This document shows, piece after piece, positions 26,083-55,148 of a DNA stretch of 64,000 nucleotides. Position 1 is the stretch's first letter. The number at the start of each line of letters is the position of its first letter. The stretch is from Helopsaltes ochotensis (Eukaryota; Chordata; Aves; Passeriformes; Locustellidae). The DNA lies in the NCBI GenBank assembly GCA_013400155.1, contig VXBM01000571.1, positions 62,001 through 126,000 of the forward strand. Direction: 5' to 3'. The notes under the pieces were generated by a model. The model saw nothing but the letters and a program-made list of their open reading frames with translations, made no database searches and was not told the DNA's origin. The translations under genes were made by a program, and so were the position numbers.

Positions 26083-29000
26083 AACATGGCAATGTCCTTA
26101 AAGAAATCAAACGATCCATGCAGAGTAAGCAATTTCAGATCATCAAATCTGTCCATGTTTTAGGCAGAACTGATATAATGCCTTGTGAAGAGCTTTTCAG
26201 TTAGTCCATTAGTTCTCCTATCCAGGGCAAAAGTGGAATTATGCCAAATATATGTGATCAAATGGCTTCCAGAAGGAAAAGGCTTAATACAATATTTAAT
26301 ATAATATCTGAAAGCAGTTAGTCACCCTGTATTCTACTAGCAAAGAGTAGTGGATCTGCAGATCTGTAGAAAACCTTGTTGGTAGATGATCAGAGATAAT
26401 CAGAGAAAGACTGGATATTTTAAGAAAGATTATATCCAAAAATCAAGGAGAGTTATTGTTTGACAATTTCTCCCTTATGCTAATCCATACTTCAGTTAAA
26501 TCAGACATTCAGAATACCTGTTCAGGTATTGCATAATTCTAACCACCTCTGCTAAGAGTCATATTACTCTTACCTCTTTCTTCACAGATAGTGGATGAGA
26601 GTGAGAAGCTGATTCTGATGGGTGCCTGACTGGCATCAATTTATACAGCAGGAGCTAGACGGGAAGAAAACAGATTGCAGTGCTTAGGATCATACATTGA
26701 AGGGTGAGTCTGCTTTCAAAAATATAAACCCAAAGGATTTTTTGTTTGGGGGGTTTTGTTTTGTTTTTTATAAAGAGGAAGACTGCAGTAGCACCTAGAC
26801 AGCTAGACTGGGCTTGACCTACAGTTCTGCACTGAGGATTACTTACACTTGCTGAATGAAATGCTCTGGATGCAAATATTTTTGCTGGCGCAATATGTTA
26901 TGACTCTATCACTCACCTTGAAAGAGGAGGCTAAAAATGCTTTGATAAATGGTTTGAAACATTGCCCAGTTTCACTGGCTTTGTTCTTCTAAGTGTTTGT
27001 ACCTCTTGCTTCAACTGCAAAGTTATTTCATCATGTCCTAAAACACTGCTATGCAGAGAACTGCAGTATAGCAAGCTATAAAAGTGGAGCATGTTGGCCT
27101 AATCAGCCAGCTGGGAGTGTAGGCTTAACAGAAAGTGCTTTCTACCCTTTGGAGGCCAAACATTACAACACAGCACATTTACACAGCATGACCTTACCTT
27201 TACTTCCCAGAGACATGTTTGGTGCTTTCTCATTTTTTCCTTTCATCCTTTGTAGTGCAGGCTGGTAAAGCAAAGCTTTTCTTGCATTGTTCTCTTCCAA
27301 TGGCAGTGATTTTCACACTCTGTACATTTGGATTCAAGAGCACCACTTTCAACATCCTCTGAGACTTGGCTTCACCTGGTTCCCACACTTTCGTACACTA
27401 GTGACTTCTGGGGCTAATTATGGTAATCAATCCCCTCACTGAGATCTCTCCAGCTACAGGTTAACATGTTACCAATCTCATACCCAGCAAGGAGCTGCAA
27501 CTTCTCTCCAAGTTTCTGCAACATGCTGGCAGCTACGGACTTATTCAATATGTTCAGTGGTGAGCTCTCATCTGCCTGTGGGATCAAAGATTTAAGGTAG
27601 ATCCTTGGGTTTGAGCCCTCCATAGTGGTTTTACATAGGGACACATCATAAAACTGGATATTTTTCTTTTCTTGTTGTATCACTCTTCAAGAAAGCATCT
27701 TCATGACTCCTTTGTACAGATGACACTCCTGCCTTGAACTGGGCTGAAGAGAAAAAAAAAGCTGTATTATTATTATAACCCATACCAATTAAAAACCCCA
27801 GAAAACAGACCAGTTATCTTCGCTACCACAATCATATGTGAACAGGCTGGCAGAATACCCTTACACAGCTGAGCCTGAGCCACATTTCCTCCCAAGGAAG
27901 ATACTCCTAGACCAAAATTAGAAATACCTGTGCAGATCAGCATGAGGAATTTTAGTGCAGCCAGTGCCAAACCAGGATCCTTGCACTGCCAGCATATGCT
28001 TCGGACTACACCTGCTGAAGTGCAATACAATGTAATTTAACATGGTTATTGATTCCTTCTCTCCTATGTAAAATTATTTTCTCCTGCCCCAGAGAATGGT
28101 AATCAAATAAATCCAAATTTTTCCTTTCTTAGATGTCACGTTCAAAGAACTTTTCAATGTAATAAAACTTTGAGTGTCTAAAAAAGTCTTCTCCAGTAGT
28201 TACTGATTCTATCTATCCTCTTTTCTGTTGGGTTTTTTCCAGTTTGGAAACTGGGATTTTCCATGGTTTTGAGAGGGTCATATTTATCATAATTAGAGGC
28301 CTGTCAATGTGGAAAATTTATTAACAATTTTTTTGAGTTTTAAAATCTAAAATACAAAGAAAATTTACCAAGAAAAGTCTTTGTCTTCAAGCCTCCAAAC
28401 ACAAACAAGCTTAGCTGTAACCACATGGTTATCCTTTCCAGTTTCAATGGTAGCTTCTTTCACTCTCTGAATGCACACAAATAAGTTCATAAAGTGAAAC
28501 AATCTGGAGTAAATTTCTGAAATTCCAAAGCAAGTTTGGCAAAACAAGGCTTATCCTTGGAACAAAAGTGTCAGTTTAAAGTTAACGTGATGAGATCTGA
28601 ACTTAAAACCCAGATATCCTGGGGAGTCACACCCCAGAGGAATGCTGTGAACACTGGCTCCCAGTACATTAGTCAGCAGACATGAATTTCATGAAATACA
28701 TGGAGCTCTGCACCCAGCAATGTGCTATTGTTCAGTCCAAGCCAAAACAGTAGAACGAAGCTATTATGTGGCATTATATAACAAACCGTTCAAGGTTTTT
28801 AAGTTAAATATATTAAACTCATGAAATGCTGACAGCAGAAATGAACATTAGGTATCACAGCTCAAGCAGATAGGGTCAGATGTAGGACACTCTCACCTTC
28901 CCACTGTTCTCTCTCTGCTCCCACTGCATGGCAGAGTGCCAGTTCTGGCCCTGTGCTTCCCCTGTCTCTCCTGCTCTGTCCTGGCCACATCTACCTTGGG

Positions 29001-29756
29001 GGTAATTTTTGTGTCTTTCTTGAAAAAGTAATTGACAGAAACTTCTTTGCTCTCACCACTAATGGTGTTACACCACTACCTGGCAGTAAAACCGGGGGGA
29101 AGATCTATTGTGAAATACAAGAAAAGTTCTGGTTTCTTGCCTTTCTCTTGCATTCTAGTTTTCATCTACAGCAAAATGAAGGACAGTTTCCAGTTTAAGA
29201 CTGGAGGAGGTGTGAAGGTAAAATAGAAAACTATTCTGGATAGAAAAGAAAATACCTGGTGAAAGAAATATACAGGTACTGCCTCCAGCACTGCAGCAGT
29301 AAACATTACTTCCATTACTCCCCAGAATGAAGAAGGGGCGGAGCAATGCAGAGGAAAGTTCCTATGTCAGCAGGTTGTGGAAAGGAAATTGTTAGTGCTT
29401 TTCATGCAAACAGTGAAGCTGAGAAATTACCTTCTGTGTGAGGTCTTGAAAACTTCCTTCAGGTAAGAGAACCTTCACTGTGTGAATGGGAATACATTAA
29501 TATATCAGTGTATTAAATGATATAAAATTGATTAAAAATCTCAAGTTCAAAATATAACTTTCTGATAACTTAGGTTCATACCACTCTAAACTAGGGTATC
29601 CAGGAGATATGACCTACAATTATTTCTGACAATACTCAATGTCTCAGTTTATCTGAAAAAGAAGACTGCTTCCATATGCAGTTATGGTTCAGTGAGTACA
29701 TCAAGAAAAATGCTTTTATTATAAAAAAGTAATTTTTATGACTCTATCATAAATAC

Positions 29757-29773
29757 AAAAAAAAAAAAAAAAA
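29757..29773. repeat. Poly(A) tract
   Basis: Seventeen consecutive A bases without a recognisable retrocopy upstream. Confidence 0.9.
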
Positions 29774-32700
29774 TTTAAAAGCATCAGTCTAGGGACCCTT
29801 TGCTCTCTGTAGCCTTTCATCCCTTAGCAAGACTAGGCACAAGCACAGAGATGTGCTGTCAGGGAGATGCTCACTGCAGCATGTCCTAATGAATGTCTCT
29901 GCATACCTGCCTAATGCAACAGCTCCTTGTCACAGAAATATAAGGAGTCTTCCTGAGGCACTGGCTTGTTTTGTTTATGTGAATCGTGTTGTTTAAAAGC
30001 AATTTGAAAAGTAAGCTCTAAAGAAGGCCAGAAGCTGACTTACTTTTATATTTCACAGTACACATCTATCGATGCAAACTGAGAAGCATTTGCCTTGTCC
30101 CAGTCTGAGACAGCAACACAGCAGTCTGTGCTTCTCACAGTGACTTTCACCACTTAGAGAGATGAAACTTTCTTCTTTTCAGAAGCACTCATACATCCCT
30201 CGAAACCTGTCCTCCAAGGGACACGATATTGGGACACCAGCGGAGGCAAGGCAGTGTGTTTGGATTAAGGTTGACAGGCTATAATCTAACTGGTGTTTGG
30301 CAAAAAGAAAAAGAAAAGCAATCACTGTGGAAAGAAAGCTGCAGTGAACAGAGTTAAATGTGAATCTTTTGTCTGGTTCTGCCCCTTTGATCTTGCTACT
30401 TCCTCTAGGTTATAAGAAAATCTTAGAGATGGCTGAGGAAGTACAAGAATCCTTTGTTCTTAGCAATGGGTGACAGGGAATAGCTTTCCTTCTAGAGTCC
30501 ATAAGACATATTTGCTCTCATGCAGGAAAATTTTTCCTTGTCTACTTCCAGCATTTTAGGCCTAATATTAAACCTCTAGTAATAAAAATTTTCCCATTGA
30601 CTTTGGTGAATTTTTACAGCTGAGTAAGGACTGTGAGTTTTGGCCTTAAGCTAGGAAAAAGGAGTGTTAAAGTGTCGTAAACACAAAAATAATGGCATCA
30701 GTCCTAGAAATACAAACAGAAACAAATATAACATCCTGCTGTTCAGCTCCTCTGGGGGCTGATATAGGCCACTTACACCCTAGTTGTCCTTGCTCGCTCT
30801 CTTTCCAGGATTAAACCACAGCTCTCAGAGACACTCCATTCCATGCCATTTCTTGACGCTTCCATGTGATTTGAAAACAAAACACAAAAGAAAACATAAC
30901 AAAGCCTAAAATAAAGTCTTTCTCTGAAGATCATAACTCTGTTTGCTCGGAAAATAGTGCAATTGGAGCAGTCTCCTTAGAAGAGAATAAGAGGAGGTGA
31001 CTCCCTGTGTTGTCTTTCAGGGAAGTGTTTTAAATCCTGCTAAATGTTTTGGACTGCATTCAGCCCTTCCCTTAATTCCCCAGCCACCGCCTGCCTTTGT
31101 CCGGGAGGTTGGTTAAGAAAAATGAATAGTGAGAAAACAAAAACCTCCAGCTAAAAATGCTCCTCACAGGTGTCTCCTGGCCTATGGCCTGGCCAATACT
31201 TTCACTTTATAATGCTGTCTAGTATAGCATGCAACTGGGGAAAATAGCATCCATTAATAGAATGCGTTTTAAACGCTAGGAACGGCTGACTGGCAATAAC
31301 AGAAGAAGGACAAAAAACTCTGAGCTGGTAAGGACATTCTACAAGATGTGTCTCACTCTCTCTGCATCCCTGAGCTTGGATCCTCTTAAAAGTAGCCAGA
31401 TGGGCAATGTGGAACCAGTTGTCAGCCTGTTCATGTAATGTTTGCTTTGTCAATGCAGTCAGGCCAGCTTCTTACTCCCTCTTTGCAATTTTTTAAATAG
31501 AACATTCCTACTTTTGCACATTGGTTATCACACTATTCCCCTCTTAGTTATCCATATTCTCTTATATATATGGTGCTAATTCTGGGCCTGGAAGTAGCAT
31601 AACGTGGAAACTGCTTCCCTTTGCTTTGTTCGATGTGCCCTCTTCCCCGAGAGCAGGATGAACACAGCCTGGGTCCAATAACACCATCTCAAACTCTAGA
31701 GACACTCAATTAATCCTGCTTCTTCTAGCTCACTCACAGTTTGCTTTCACCCTGCTGGGTTTCATTATATTCTATGTTAAGTGTGACACCACTCTACAAT
31801 TTATTTGCAGCCTACTTTTTTAAAGAACGGAGGTTTATGTGAAGGTTCATTTTCAGGGAGAATTGGTAGAATACCACACCCAAACACAATGACAATTGGA
31901 CACGCTTTCTAAAAATCATCAGCTGTGTAGACAATAGCAGCTCAAAGAAATGTCCCCACCTAAACAGAAACAGGCCAAACTGCTGAACCATGTGGCACAA
32001 GCCATCTCTCCCTCTCTGTTGGAGTATCACAGTGACTATGAATGGTGCCAGAGTCATTCTGGGGAGGGAAGAAACAATGCTCAGAAAACTGTCTTTGTTA
32101 GTTCTGCTGATCACAGAAACATTTATTCTGTTTGTGATTTTTTTTCCCTCTGATACATTTCCAGATCTCATGTTTGCAGCTTCTGCATGAGATGTTTTCT
32201 TATTTTATCTATCTCTGGCCAATATCTCTCCTTCTGTCTTTCCTGGGCTTCTGTAGACTTTATGGACTCCTTTATCTGTAACTTCACTTTTAGAGTCAAC
32301 AAAATCCATGGTCTGGCAACCTGTCTGTTTTGGCACACACAGATTGAATGGAACAGGAGCACAAGCACTCTTTTTCAAGCTGTCAAAGGCACTAGAGGGG
32401 TTAGAACGAGGGGTAAAGCAGTCTGATGTATGAGAGTCTAATGGATTAAAGCAAACCACAAGATCACTGCTGTCAGATATCCTGGGACCATTACAGTGCC
32501 CAACTGCAATAAACGCACAACAGGAAGATGTAAGATGACTCAAAATGGAGAATTCAGGGAATTTGACCATTGATGCTCCCCCTTTCTCCTGCCACCACCC
32601 ACAATAAAACCCAAAGCCAAATCAGCCCTGTAGATTCTGCTTCTACCTAATTAGAAAACTAGAATAGAAAGCAATAAATCCAGAGTGTTCTAGGCAGTGT

Positions 32701-33509
32701 TAGTGCACATGCTTTTGTGTCATCCACTCTCAGTGCGAGAGCAGGGGATATCATGATGCTGTGACACTTGCCTGGAGCAGGATGGACTTATATCTGTACT
32801 ATAGCATTAGCTTAGTCTTTTTAAGTTCTGTTCTTGCTGGGAATTGTATCAGGTCAGGAGCGAGATGCCCGTGGGTGCGGGCCAGGGAAGGGGCAGATGG
32901 AACCAGCTGGCCTGGGTGGGGCCAAGGGGGCAGAATTTGTACCTCAGGGAGGAACAAGGTGTTACCAGTTTTCCCAAGCAAAGCCATGCTTGCAGAAGCA
33001 TTTTAGAACATACCTATTCAACACAAGGCACGTTTTGAACCTCTATATGTTATAAATTATAATAGCTCGATATTATACTCTAGTCTTATGTTCAAGTATA
33101 TCAAGGAGGAAGAGTATTTTTCAGCCAGCATGGTTATAGTAGTAGAAAACCTGTGAAAAGTACAAGCTCAGTAAATGAATGTTAAGGATTGGGCTGATTT
33201 AATACTTCCTTAGTGGATGCCGGTAATATTGGCATTTTGCCTTGATCTTCTACGTAGCAGTAAAAATGGCATAAGGCAGTGTCCTTTATCACGTATTAGA
33301 ATCTTCCCTTTTTTGCTATAAGTGACTTGGAACGAGTCATTTCCCTCCCCCCCCCTTGTATTATTTTCCTTCCGTACACCAGTTATCTCTCGTGTAAGTC
33401 ACACTTCGTCAGTGACCTCAAAAGGTAAAACCCTAACAATCCTACGTGTCGTAAGGGAACGCAGCAGCTGCTCCTTCTGAGGGAAAGGCCTGTTTTTGCA
33501 GGAGTTTTT

Positions 33510-33921
33510 NNNNNNNNNNNNNNNNNNNNNNNNNNNNNNNNNNNNNNNNNNNNNNNNNNNNNNNNNNNNNNNNNNNNNNNNNNNNNNNNNNNNNNNNNNN
33601 NNNNNNNNNNNNNNNNNNNNNNNNNNNNNNNNNNNNNNNNNNNNNNNNNNNNNNNNNNNNNNNNNNNNNNNNNNNNNNNNNNNNNNNNNNNNNNNNNNNN
33701 NNNNNNNNNNNNNNNNNNNNNNNNNNNNNNNNNNNNNNNNNNNNNNNNNNNNNNNNNNNNNNNNNNNNNNNNNNNNNNNNNNNNNNNNNNNNNNNNNNNN
33801 NNNNNNNNNNNNNNNNNNNNNNNNNNNNNNNNNNNNNNNNNNNNNNNNNNNNNNNNNNNNNNNNNNNNNNNNNNNNNNNNNNNNNNNNNNNNNNNNNNNN
33901 NNNNNNNNNNNNNNNNNNNNN
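33510..33921 (+). other. METAP2: Assembly gap hiding METAP2 exon 1
   Basis: Run of 412 undetermined bases. The first visible METAP2 exon begins with the last two bases of a codon, at about residue 54 by human numbering, so an upstream coding exon with the start codon and the first lysine-rich block is missing. No such sequence exists in the visible flanks, and the right flank is CpG-island-like. GC-rich first exons and promoters are commonly lost from bird assemblies. Placement of exon 1 in the gap is inference. Confidence 0.8.
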
Positions 33922-34130
33922 CTGGGTGGCTCAAGGGTCCCGGCGTGCGGGTGCAAGGCCGCCGGCCCGGCCCGTGGCGGCGGTGCGGGCTAAGGGGGAT
34001 CCCCGCGGTGCCCGGAGGATGCTGCTGCCGTTCGGTTGCGGCTGGGGTTGTGTCCTCCCCGCTCCGGTGTGAGCAGGAGAAGCCACCGCTTCCCTCGCCC
34101 TCTCCTATGCCCCGAGGGGGGAAAGGTGTA
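33922..34130 (+). promoter_or_regulatory. METAP2: CpG-island remnant at METAP2 5' end
   Basis: Directly after the gap the sequence is very GC-rich with dense CpG (for example GCCGCCGGCCCGGCCCGTGG). It falls back to AT-rich sequence by about 34.2 kb. This fits the 3' part of a CpG-island promoter and the start of intron 1. No TATA box or defined factor site can be assigned because the core is in the gap. Confidence 0.65.
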
Positions 34131-34594
34131 AGGCTGCTCCTGTAAAAATCATCCCGCCTGATGGAGGCTCTGCACCCCTCCCAAGTTCTCGGAGAGATCT
34201 GGAGCAAGTCTGGACAAATAGCGTAAAGGCGCGATGGTTTGGGTTTGTTTTAGCAGGCCATCAGCGATGATCTTGCTGTGCGTTTATAATTATCTACTTC
34301 ACGCCCATATTATCTCACAAGAGCAGGCTGCTGCTATGGGAAGAAGAATTAGTTACCCTGGCAGAAAAAAAAAAAGTAATCAGAAGCGTAAGGGCGATTT
34401 ACCTTTATATGCAGGTTTCATTAACAGCACCTGTCACTGTACTGTCCTGCTGCTTTAACACAGAAAAAAGCATTAGGTGCTCAGGTGTCTGTAGGATGAA
34501 TACTACATAATGTTTTTATAAAGTTTTGGGGGCTTTTGGTTACTGACGTGGAGCTAACGTTTTACTGTAAGGGATACTTTAACTTTACAAACAG

Positions 34595-50157
<15,563 letters not shown>

Positions 50158-50605
50158 CTCAGAGCCACCTCAGCACCTTTATACTCTAGGCTTTCTTGGA
50201 ACATACTATACCAGAATTAATTTGCAACACGTTGTCTGTTTTAACAGTGGACTGATGTTAATACTTTCCGTATTTGGAAAGGAAGGAATTTAATCTAAGG
50301 CAAGTCTTCTAATTGTAACTAACCATGGAAAAAGCTTTCAGGCCTTTAGAAATACTTCAAAAGTTACTTATTTTTTCTGTTCAGGGAAATACGTGCTATA
50401 AAGCTCAATTTTTAGTTTGGAATGAGTTATACATTTTGTTCTGAACATTTATGATAAAAGATGCTTTTCAAATATTTATATGATCATATTCCTACTTGAA
50501 TGCTTTGAATGACTTCACCTGATTTCTGCGCCCCTGTCCTCTATGATACTGCCTTTTAAACTTCCTGGAATCCATTTTGTAAAAAATAAAGATAAATTTT
50601 CAAAT
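50158..50605 (+). other. METAP2: METAP2 3' UTR
   Basis: AT-rich sequence between the stop codon and the first good poly(A) signal, about 450 bases. The right boundary is estimated at 10-25 bases beyond the AATAAA. Confidence 0.75.
50585..50590 (+). terminator. METAP2: METAP2 polyadenylation signal AATAAA
   Basis: Canonical hexamer about 430 bases after the stop. It is followed by a U-rich and GU-containing stretch (CTTTTTAGAAGTCTGGTTAT) suitable as a downstream element. Other poly(A) sites may be used. Confidence 0.75.
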
Positions 50606-50619
50606 CTGAAAATATATAT

Positions 50620-53600
50620 GCTTTTTAGAAGTCTGGTTATGATTCTGGTCAGGAGTCCACCGGGGAACTGCTCTATTAAAAATTTTACAAACTTGATTTG
50701 CCATTTATTGTCTTGAAACTGGACCTTGTCTTACTCTTCGTACGAAACTTGGCTTTTCATGCTTGTTTAAATAGTCCTGTCAGTGCTGGGATACAGAGCA
50801 AGAAGTCATCAACACTTTACAGGACAAAATGTGACAACTACACACACTAGGTGTGTGGTAAAGGTTTTGAGTGTGCCAGTCTTTAGCTGAAACTTCAGCT
50901 GCATTAGAACATGTCAAATGCAGCTGGTGTTCTTTGCTGCTGGTGGCATCAACATGCAGCTTCAGGCTGAAGTCAATTTTAGTGTATGTGCCTACATAAT
51001 CTTTGCCAGTGGCATATCCTCTTGCACAGAGTCAAATTTCATGTGATTTCCTGTCTTTTTAAAGTTCACATTTGATTGCACAAGTGGTGGGGACAAAACA
51101 GCTATTTTTGAGTGTCAAAAGTTACTTCATGCAGACAAGATAATCTGGAGCATTTGATGTTAACGAAAAAAGTAAATTATCTGCCTTCCTGCTGCAGTGA
51201 AATCTGACTGTTCAATCTCATTTGCAAAGGTAAGCTAAATCCCATGCCTCTGCAGGCCTGTATGCAATATGTCTTCCAGTGCTGTATCTTTACCTCATTA
51301 CGTGCATATTAAAATATTCACTAGTTACTGGTGATAAAAATGACAGCTCTGTTAACAGGTCAGTAACAGTGCCTTTAACATAAGTGCTTAGGAAACAGAC
51401 ACTTCACCTGCTCCTTTACAGTCACAGCCTGTCTCTATGGAAGAGTTCATATTAACTTAGAAATATCAGTTCTTTTCTCCTTTGTCTTTGGGTAGAAGCT
51501 ACATTTTTCAAAGCTGATTATGTGAGCTGCAATTTACAGGGGAGCAGTGTTCTGTATTGCCTGCACTTTAAACAATAATAGACACTGGTGGGGATTTTTT
51601 TCCCCCAATTACAAGTGGTGTTTAAACTCAGCACTGTTTAAACTTGCAGAAATAGATTAAAAGAGATATTGAAATGTGCATTTCTGCTGTTGCTGTTTGG
51701 GAATCTTGGCATCCCGGCAATGAATTTTAATTTATGCAGCTGTGTGGTTATGTGCATCTCCGCTTCCCAAGAAACTAGCTAGTGTAGCTTGTGCATTGCA
51801 CAGTGAAAGCTGGCACTTGAAAGAATCTCCAGTGAGTGGGGTTGCTGGGTATATTGCTGCTGGGCTTTTCATTTATGCTAACAAGACCATAACCTGCACT
51901 ACTTGACGTGATACGAGCAGGTTCTTGTAGCCTGGCTGGCTTCCAGCTCGCCAATTTTTGTACAAAGTCTGCTAGAAACAAGCAAGACAAATCTATTTCA
52001 GTTCTTGCCTGCTTATCAGCCATTTCCAGACTCTTCTTTCGAGAAGGTGCCTGCTTAGTACTTGGTCTTGTTTCTACAGCTTAAGGCTTTCTTAACTTCA
52101 CTGATGGTTACTTTGAAACCATTTGGTTTTTCGGAACAATGATGTCTTTTCTTTCCCCCTTCCCCCCCCCACCCCCTTTTTTTAACCTGAATATAATAGA
52201 CCCAGACTAGCAGAGCTAGTTTGGACTATGGCCTCAACTTTTAAACTTGCTGGCTGTTTGTTCGCATGTGGAGGCAGATAATCATGTATAACAAGTTGCA
52301 GTGGAAATGACTCAGACAAAACTTGCAGAGCATGATGATTATTGCCCATAAATTTAACTGGGTGTATCTGAATACAAGTGTCCAGTGCTGCTGGCCCTCC
52401 TGCATCCTCCTGCCCAGCAGTATAAAATGCAAGGCCTAGTTCTAGCTCCTTAAAATAAATGAATTTCCTACTGCTTTCATGCTCTTCAGGCTGCCTTTTC
52501 CTGTTGCTGTAAGTGGTGAAAGTACTGGCTGTGCTGTCTGGAACCATGCTCTCTTGTCACTTGACAAAAGTTTACCAAAAGACTTTTGAGCCAGATGTTG
52601 AGGTCTATTTTCAAATCCCCAGAAGATGGGGTCATCTTATTTCTTTTGCAAGTAGCACCAGAAGCAGTGAAAATTTTTGTCAAAATTATTAGGAGCCAGA
52701 GTTCAGAAGCTATTTGGCAGGGGTTTTCTTTCACACAGCCTTGTGGGACACATCACTTAGAGCATGTACAGCTTGACCCTGAGTGATGTGTCCTTTTGAT
52801 GAAGGCATGGCCTAAGATTTTCCTAATTTTAGACTCAATTACCATACTTCTCTTGGATGTGGGTAAGACAGGGTTGGTGAGTAACTACAGCACTGCAAAG
52901 AGGAGGCTGAAATAGGGCATGTGGGGAGGCAAGTGGAGTTCCTGTTCTAGCAAGAAAACTGCCGCCGCCTCTTTCTACGTGGTTGTGTCGTGTTCACTTC
53001 AGTGTATCAAAATAGTACTTGTATTTCAGAACAGTACAAAACCACAGTAAGATGGTATGGAAACGTAATGATGGGATGTGTAAACATGACTGGAATTTGT
53101 TCATTTGATTTTTACAGCTGGTGTTTGTGGAGATAGGCTTTGGCAAAATTCCTCTTTCTTCGGAGAAAAAAAAAAAGGGGGTAAGGCTTTTCATTGTTAA
53201 TAATTTCCCAGGATTATGCACTGTTGGTTCTCAGCCTTCTGTGGAACATCAGTCAGCTGTCCAGAATGGGAAGTGGGCAGTATATTTTTCCTCAGTCCAA
53301 ACACATTCAGGAAAGTGTGTTTGGAGATAAAGACCATGTAGCTTGAGAAAAGCATGGCATGCTTTGAAGCAGGTTATAATTTTTTAAGACTTACGCATAG
53401 TTACCTTTTTCTACAAGGATTCAAGAGGCATTTCTGTTTTTGTAATTTTGAATGTTTCAGTATTTTTAAAGTAAAAGAAAAAACAGACAACTCTGCTGTG
53501 ACTCTATCAGTTTTGACTTGTGTTTTTGCCACGACAGGCACCCAACTCCTATAATTTAAAGTCATACTCATTTTTTGCTTTGCATTTCTACTGCTGCTTA

Positions 53601-53840
53601 TATCTCCCTTGTTTTACAAAGGTACAGGGCTCTAGGAAAAAACCCAAAAGCTGTGTAGGCTAGTCAGCAGTTCAGATGAACAGTAAATATTTTACATAGT
53701 TTTGGAAGTGCCTGTGTCCCCAATTTTTGAAATTACCAATTTTTTTTTTCTTTCAATAAGGCTAAATCTCTGAATCCCTTAAATAGGGGAGGGCTCTATA
53801 GAAGCCTTCTGTAATACTAGTGCAAAGTGAAGGCCTGCGT
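50620..53840. other. Intergenic, between convergent METAP2 and USP44
   Basis: No exon or gene-like frame was recognised. It contains a C-rich run (52162-52176) and an A-run near 53167. Some transcription could extend from METAP2 through alternative poly(A) sites, but nothing in the sequence proves it. Confidence 0.5.
52162..52176. repeat. C-rich homopolymer tract
   Basis: Nine C, one A, five C, followed by a T-run. Simple low-complexity sequence. Confidence 0.85.
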
Positions 53841-54150
53841 GCTGCATCCCTGTGATCTCAGCAGGTTTGCAGATGATACAAAGCAGGACGAGGGGCTGGT
53901 AGGCCAGCTGGGGGCACTGCCACACAAGGGGAGCAGGACAGGCCCAGGAAATGAGACCAGAGGAACAACACGCAGCTCTACAAAGAGAATCACCCCCTTC
54001 TGCTCCTGGGCAGGAATCACAGGCTGGGTGGGAAGCAGCTGCCCAGAGAAAGACCTGGGGTAGAAGCTGTCCATGAGCCAGCAACGTGCCCTTATGGCAA
54101 AGGAGGCCAACGCCTTAATCTGGTTAAAGGGTGCAGAGCTACTACCTGAA
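53841..54150 (+). mobile_element. CR1-like LINE internal fragment (copy A)
   Basis: Translation gives FADDTKQDEGLVGQLGALP. FADD is the reverse-transcriptase catalytic motif of CR1 ORF2. Further on, AGAAAGACCTGGGG and CCATGAGCCAGCAACGTGCC match the EKDLG...MSQQCA region. Frames are interrupted and no 3' tail is present. It shares unusual internal wording with the copy at 62.5 kb. Confidence 0.85.
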
Positions 54151-55120
54151 CTGGTTAAGTATTAAGAACTGAAGCAGAAGCTGTGGAGAAGAGTACCTGA
54201 ATTAGCTCACCCTTTTGGTGGACTACACTAACCGTCTCTACCCTCCCCACTGCCTTGATTAGGAGGACTAGAACTCTTTCTCCTCCCCTTCTCTTGTTCT
54301 ACCCAAGAGCAGCAGTGGGAAGAAAGCTGGATTTGCTTTTGCAGAGCAAATGCTGTCTTTCAGAGAAAGCCTTGAGACTTAGCAATCTTTGCTGCAATGC
54401 AGGGGAATAGCTGGAAGCACAGCCTAGGCAATCTTTCTAGTAAAGATGGCAGGGTGAGATTCCTTTTAAGGGACTTGAGTATGTGTTTAATAGTGATGAT
54501 TGAGACTAATGAACGCTCACACCCAAGTTGCTCTTTACCCATCCAAAGACAGACTTCCTTTAATGCTTGAGTCTCTGAAGACTCCTATGGATCTCCTAAG
54601 AAATGTGCTTGGAGGAACAAAAAGTATCAGAAGCCTGAAAGGCAAATTTTCTGAACTACCTGTAACGAGAAAAAAAGTGTTTAAATTACATTCATTTCCT
54701 TGCCAGCAAGGACAGCAGAGAAAGTATTTGAAAGACTGAACAGCCATAACAAATACATTTGTCAGATCACTCACTGCAGCACATGGCTTTTGGCTAAAAA
54801 AAGAAAAAAAACCACCAAAACCACAAAGAACCCACCCAACCACAAAATTCCCCAAGCCAGCACATGAACTGTTTTGCACACTTAATTAGGATGAGCACAA
54901 GACCAAGAAGTTTGAGATCTGAGGCTATGTCTTTGCTATACTATGGCATCTTTCAGAAACAGAAATGATAGCAAAAGTCATTAGTAAAACCAGTATTAAA
55001 TCACTGACAGATAGCCAAAGCAGTTATATAGTTAACACCTTAATCCTTCTCTGACAAAATGAAAATTAATTTTAAAAAAATGTAATGAAAATGTAGGAAC
55101 TGATTCCAGGACACACACGC
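54151..55120. other. Intergenic, no gene recognised
   Basis: Unique-looking sequence with no recognised exon or repeat. Its right edge holds the downstream GU-rich element of the USP44 poly(A) site. Confidence 0.5.
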
Positions 55121-55148
55121 TTTTCTGTCCATATCAAGGCATTTTATT
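55108..55148 (-). terminator. USP44: USP44 polyadenylation signal and GU-rich element
   Basis: On the minus strand AATAAA lies at 55148-55143. It is followed about 25 bases on by a GCGTGTGTGTCC element, a textbook arrangement for cleavage near 55125-55135. An alternative hexamer occurs near 55530. Confidence 0.75.

Larger units (their letters stand above)
20991..33509. other. Non-coding upstream flank of METAP2
   Basis: About 12.5 kb with no exon I can recognise. It contains poly(T) at 26065-26082, poly(A) at 29757-29773, a modestly GC-richer patch around 32.84-32.97 kb and a C-run at 33347-33355. The last hundred bases before the gap become richer in CpG and probably belong to the edge of the METAP2 promoter region. 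Confidence 0.5.

Noticed and set aside
1..33509. Possible VEZT exons or the miR-331 hairpin expected left of METAP2 by human synteny
   Set aside because: No vezatin-like peptide or miR-331 mature sequence was seen; they probably lie further left.
33383..34207. Long minus-strand and plus-strand frames across the second gap
   Set aside because: They are artefacts of the N run; visible ends resemble neither METAP2 nor another family.
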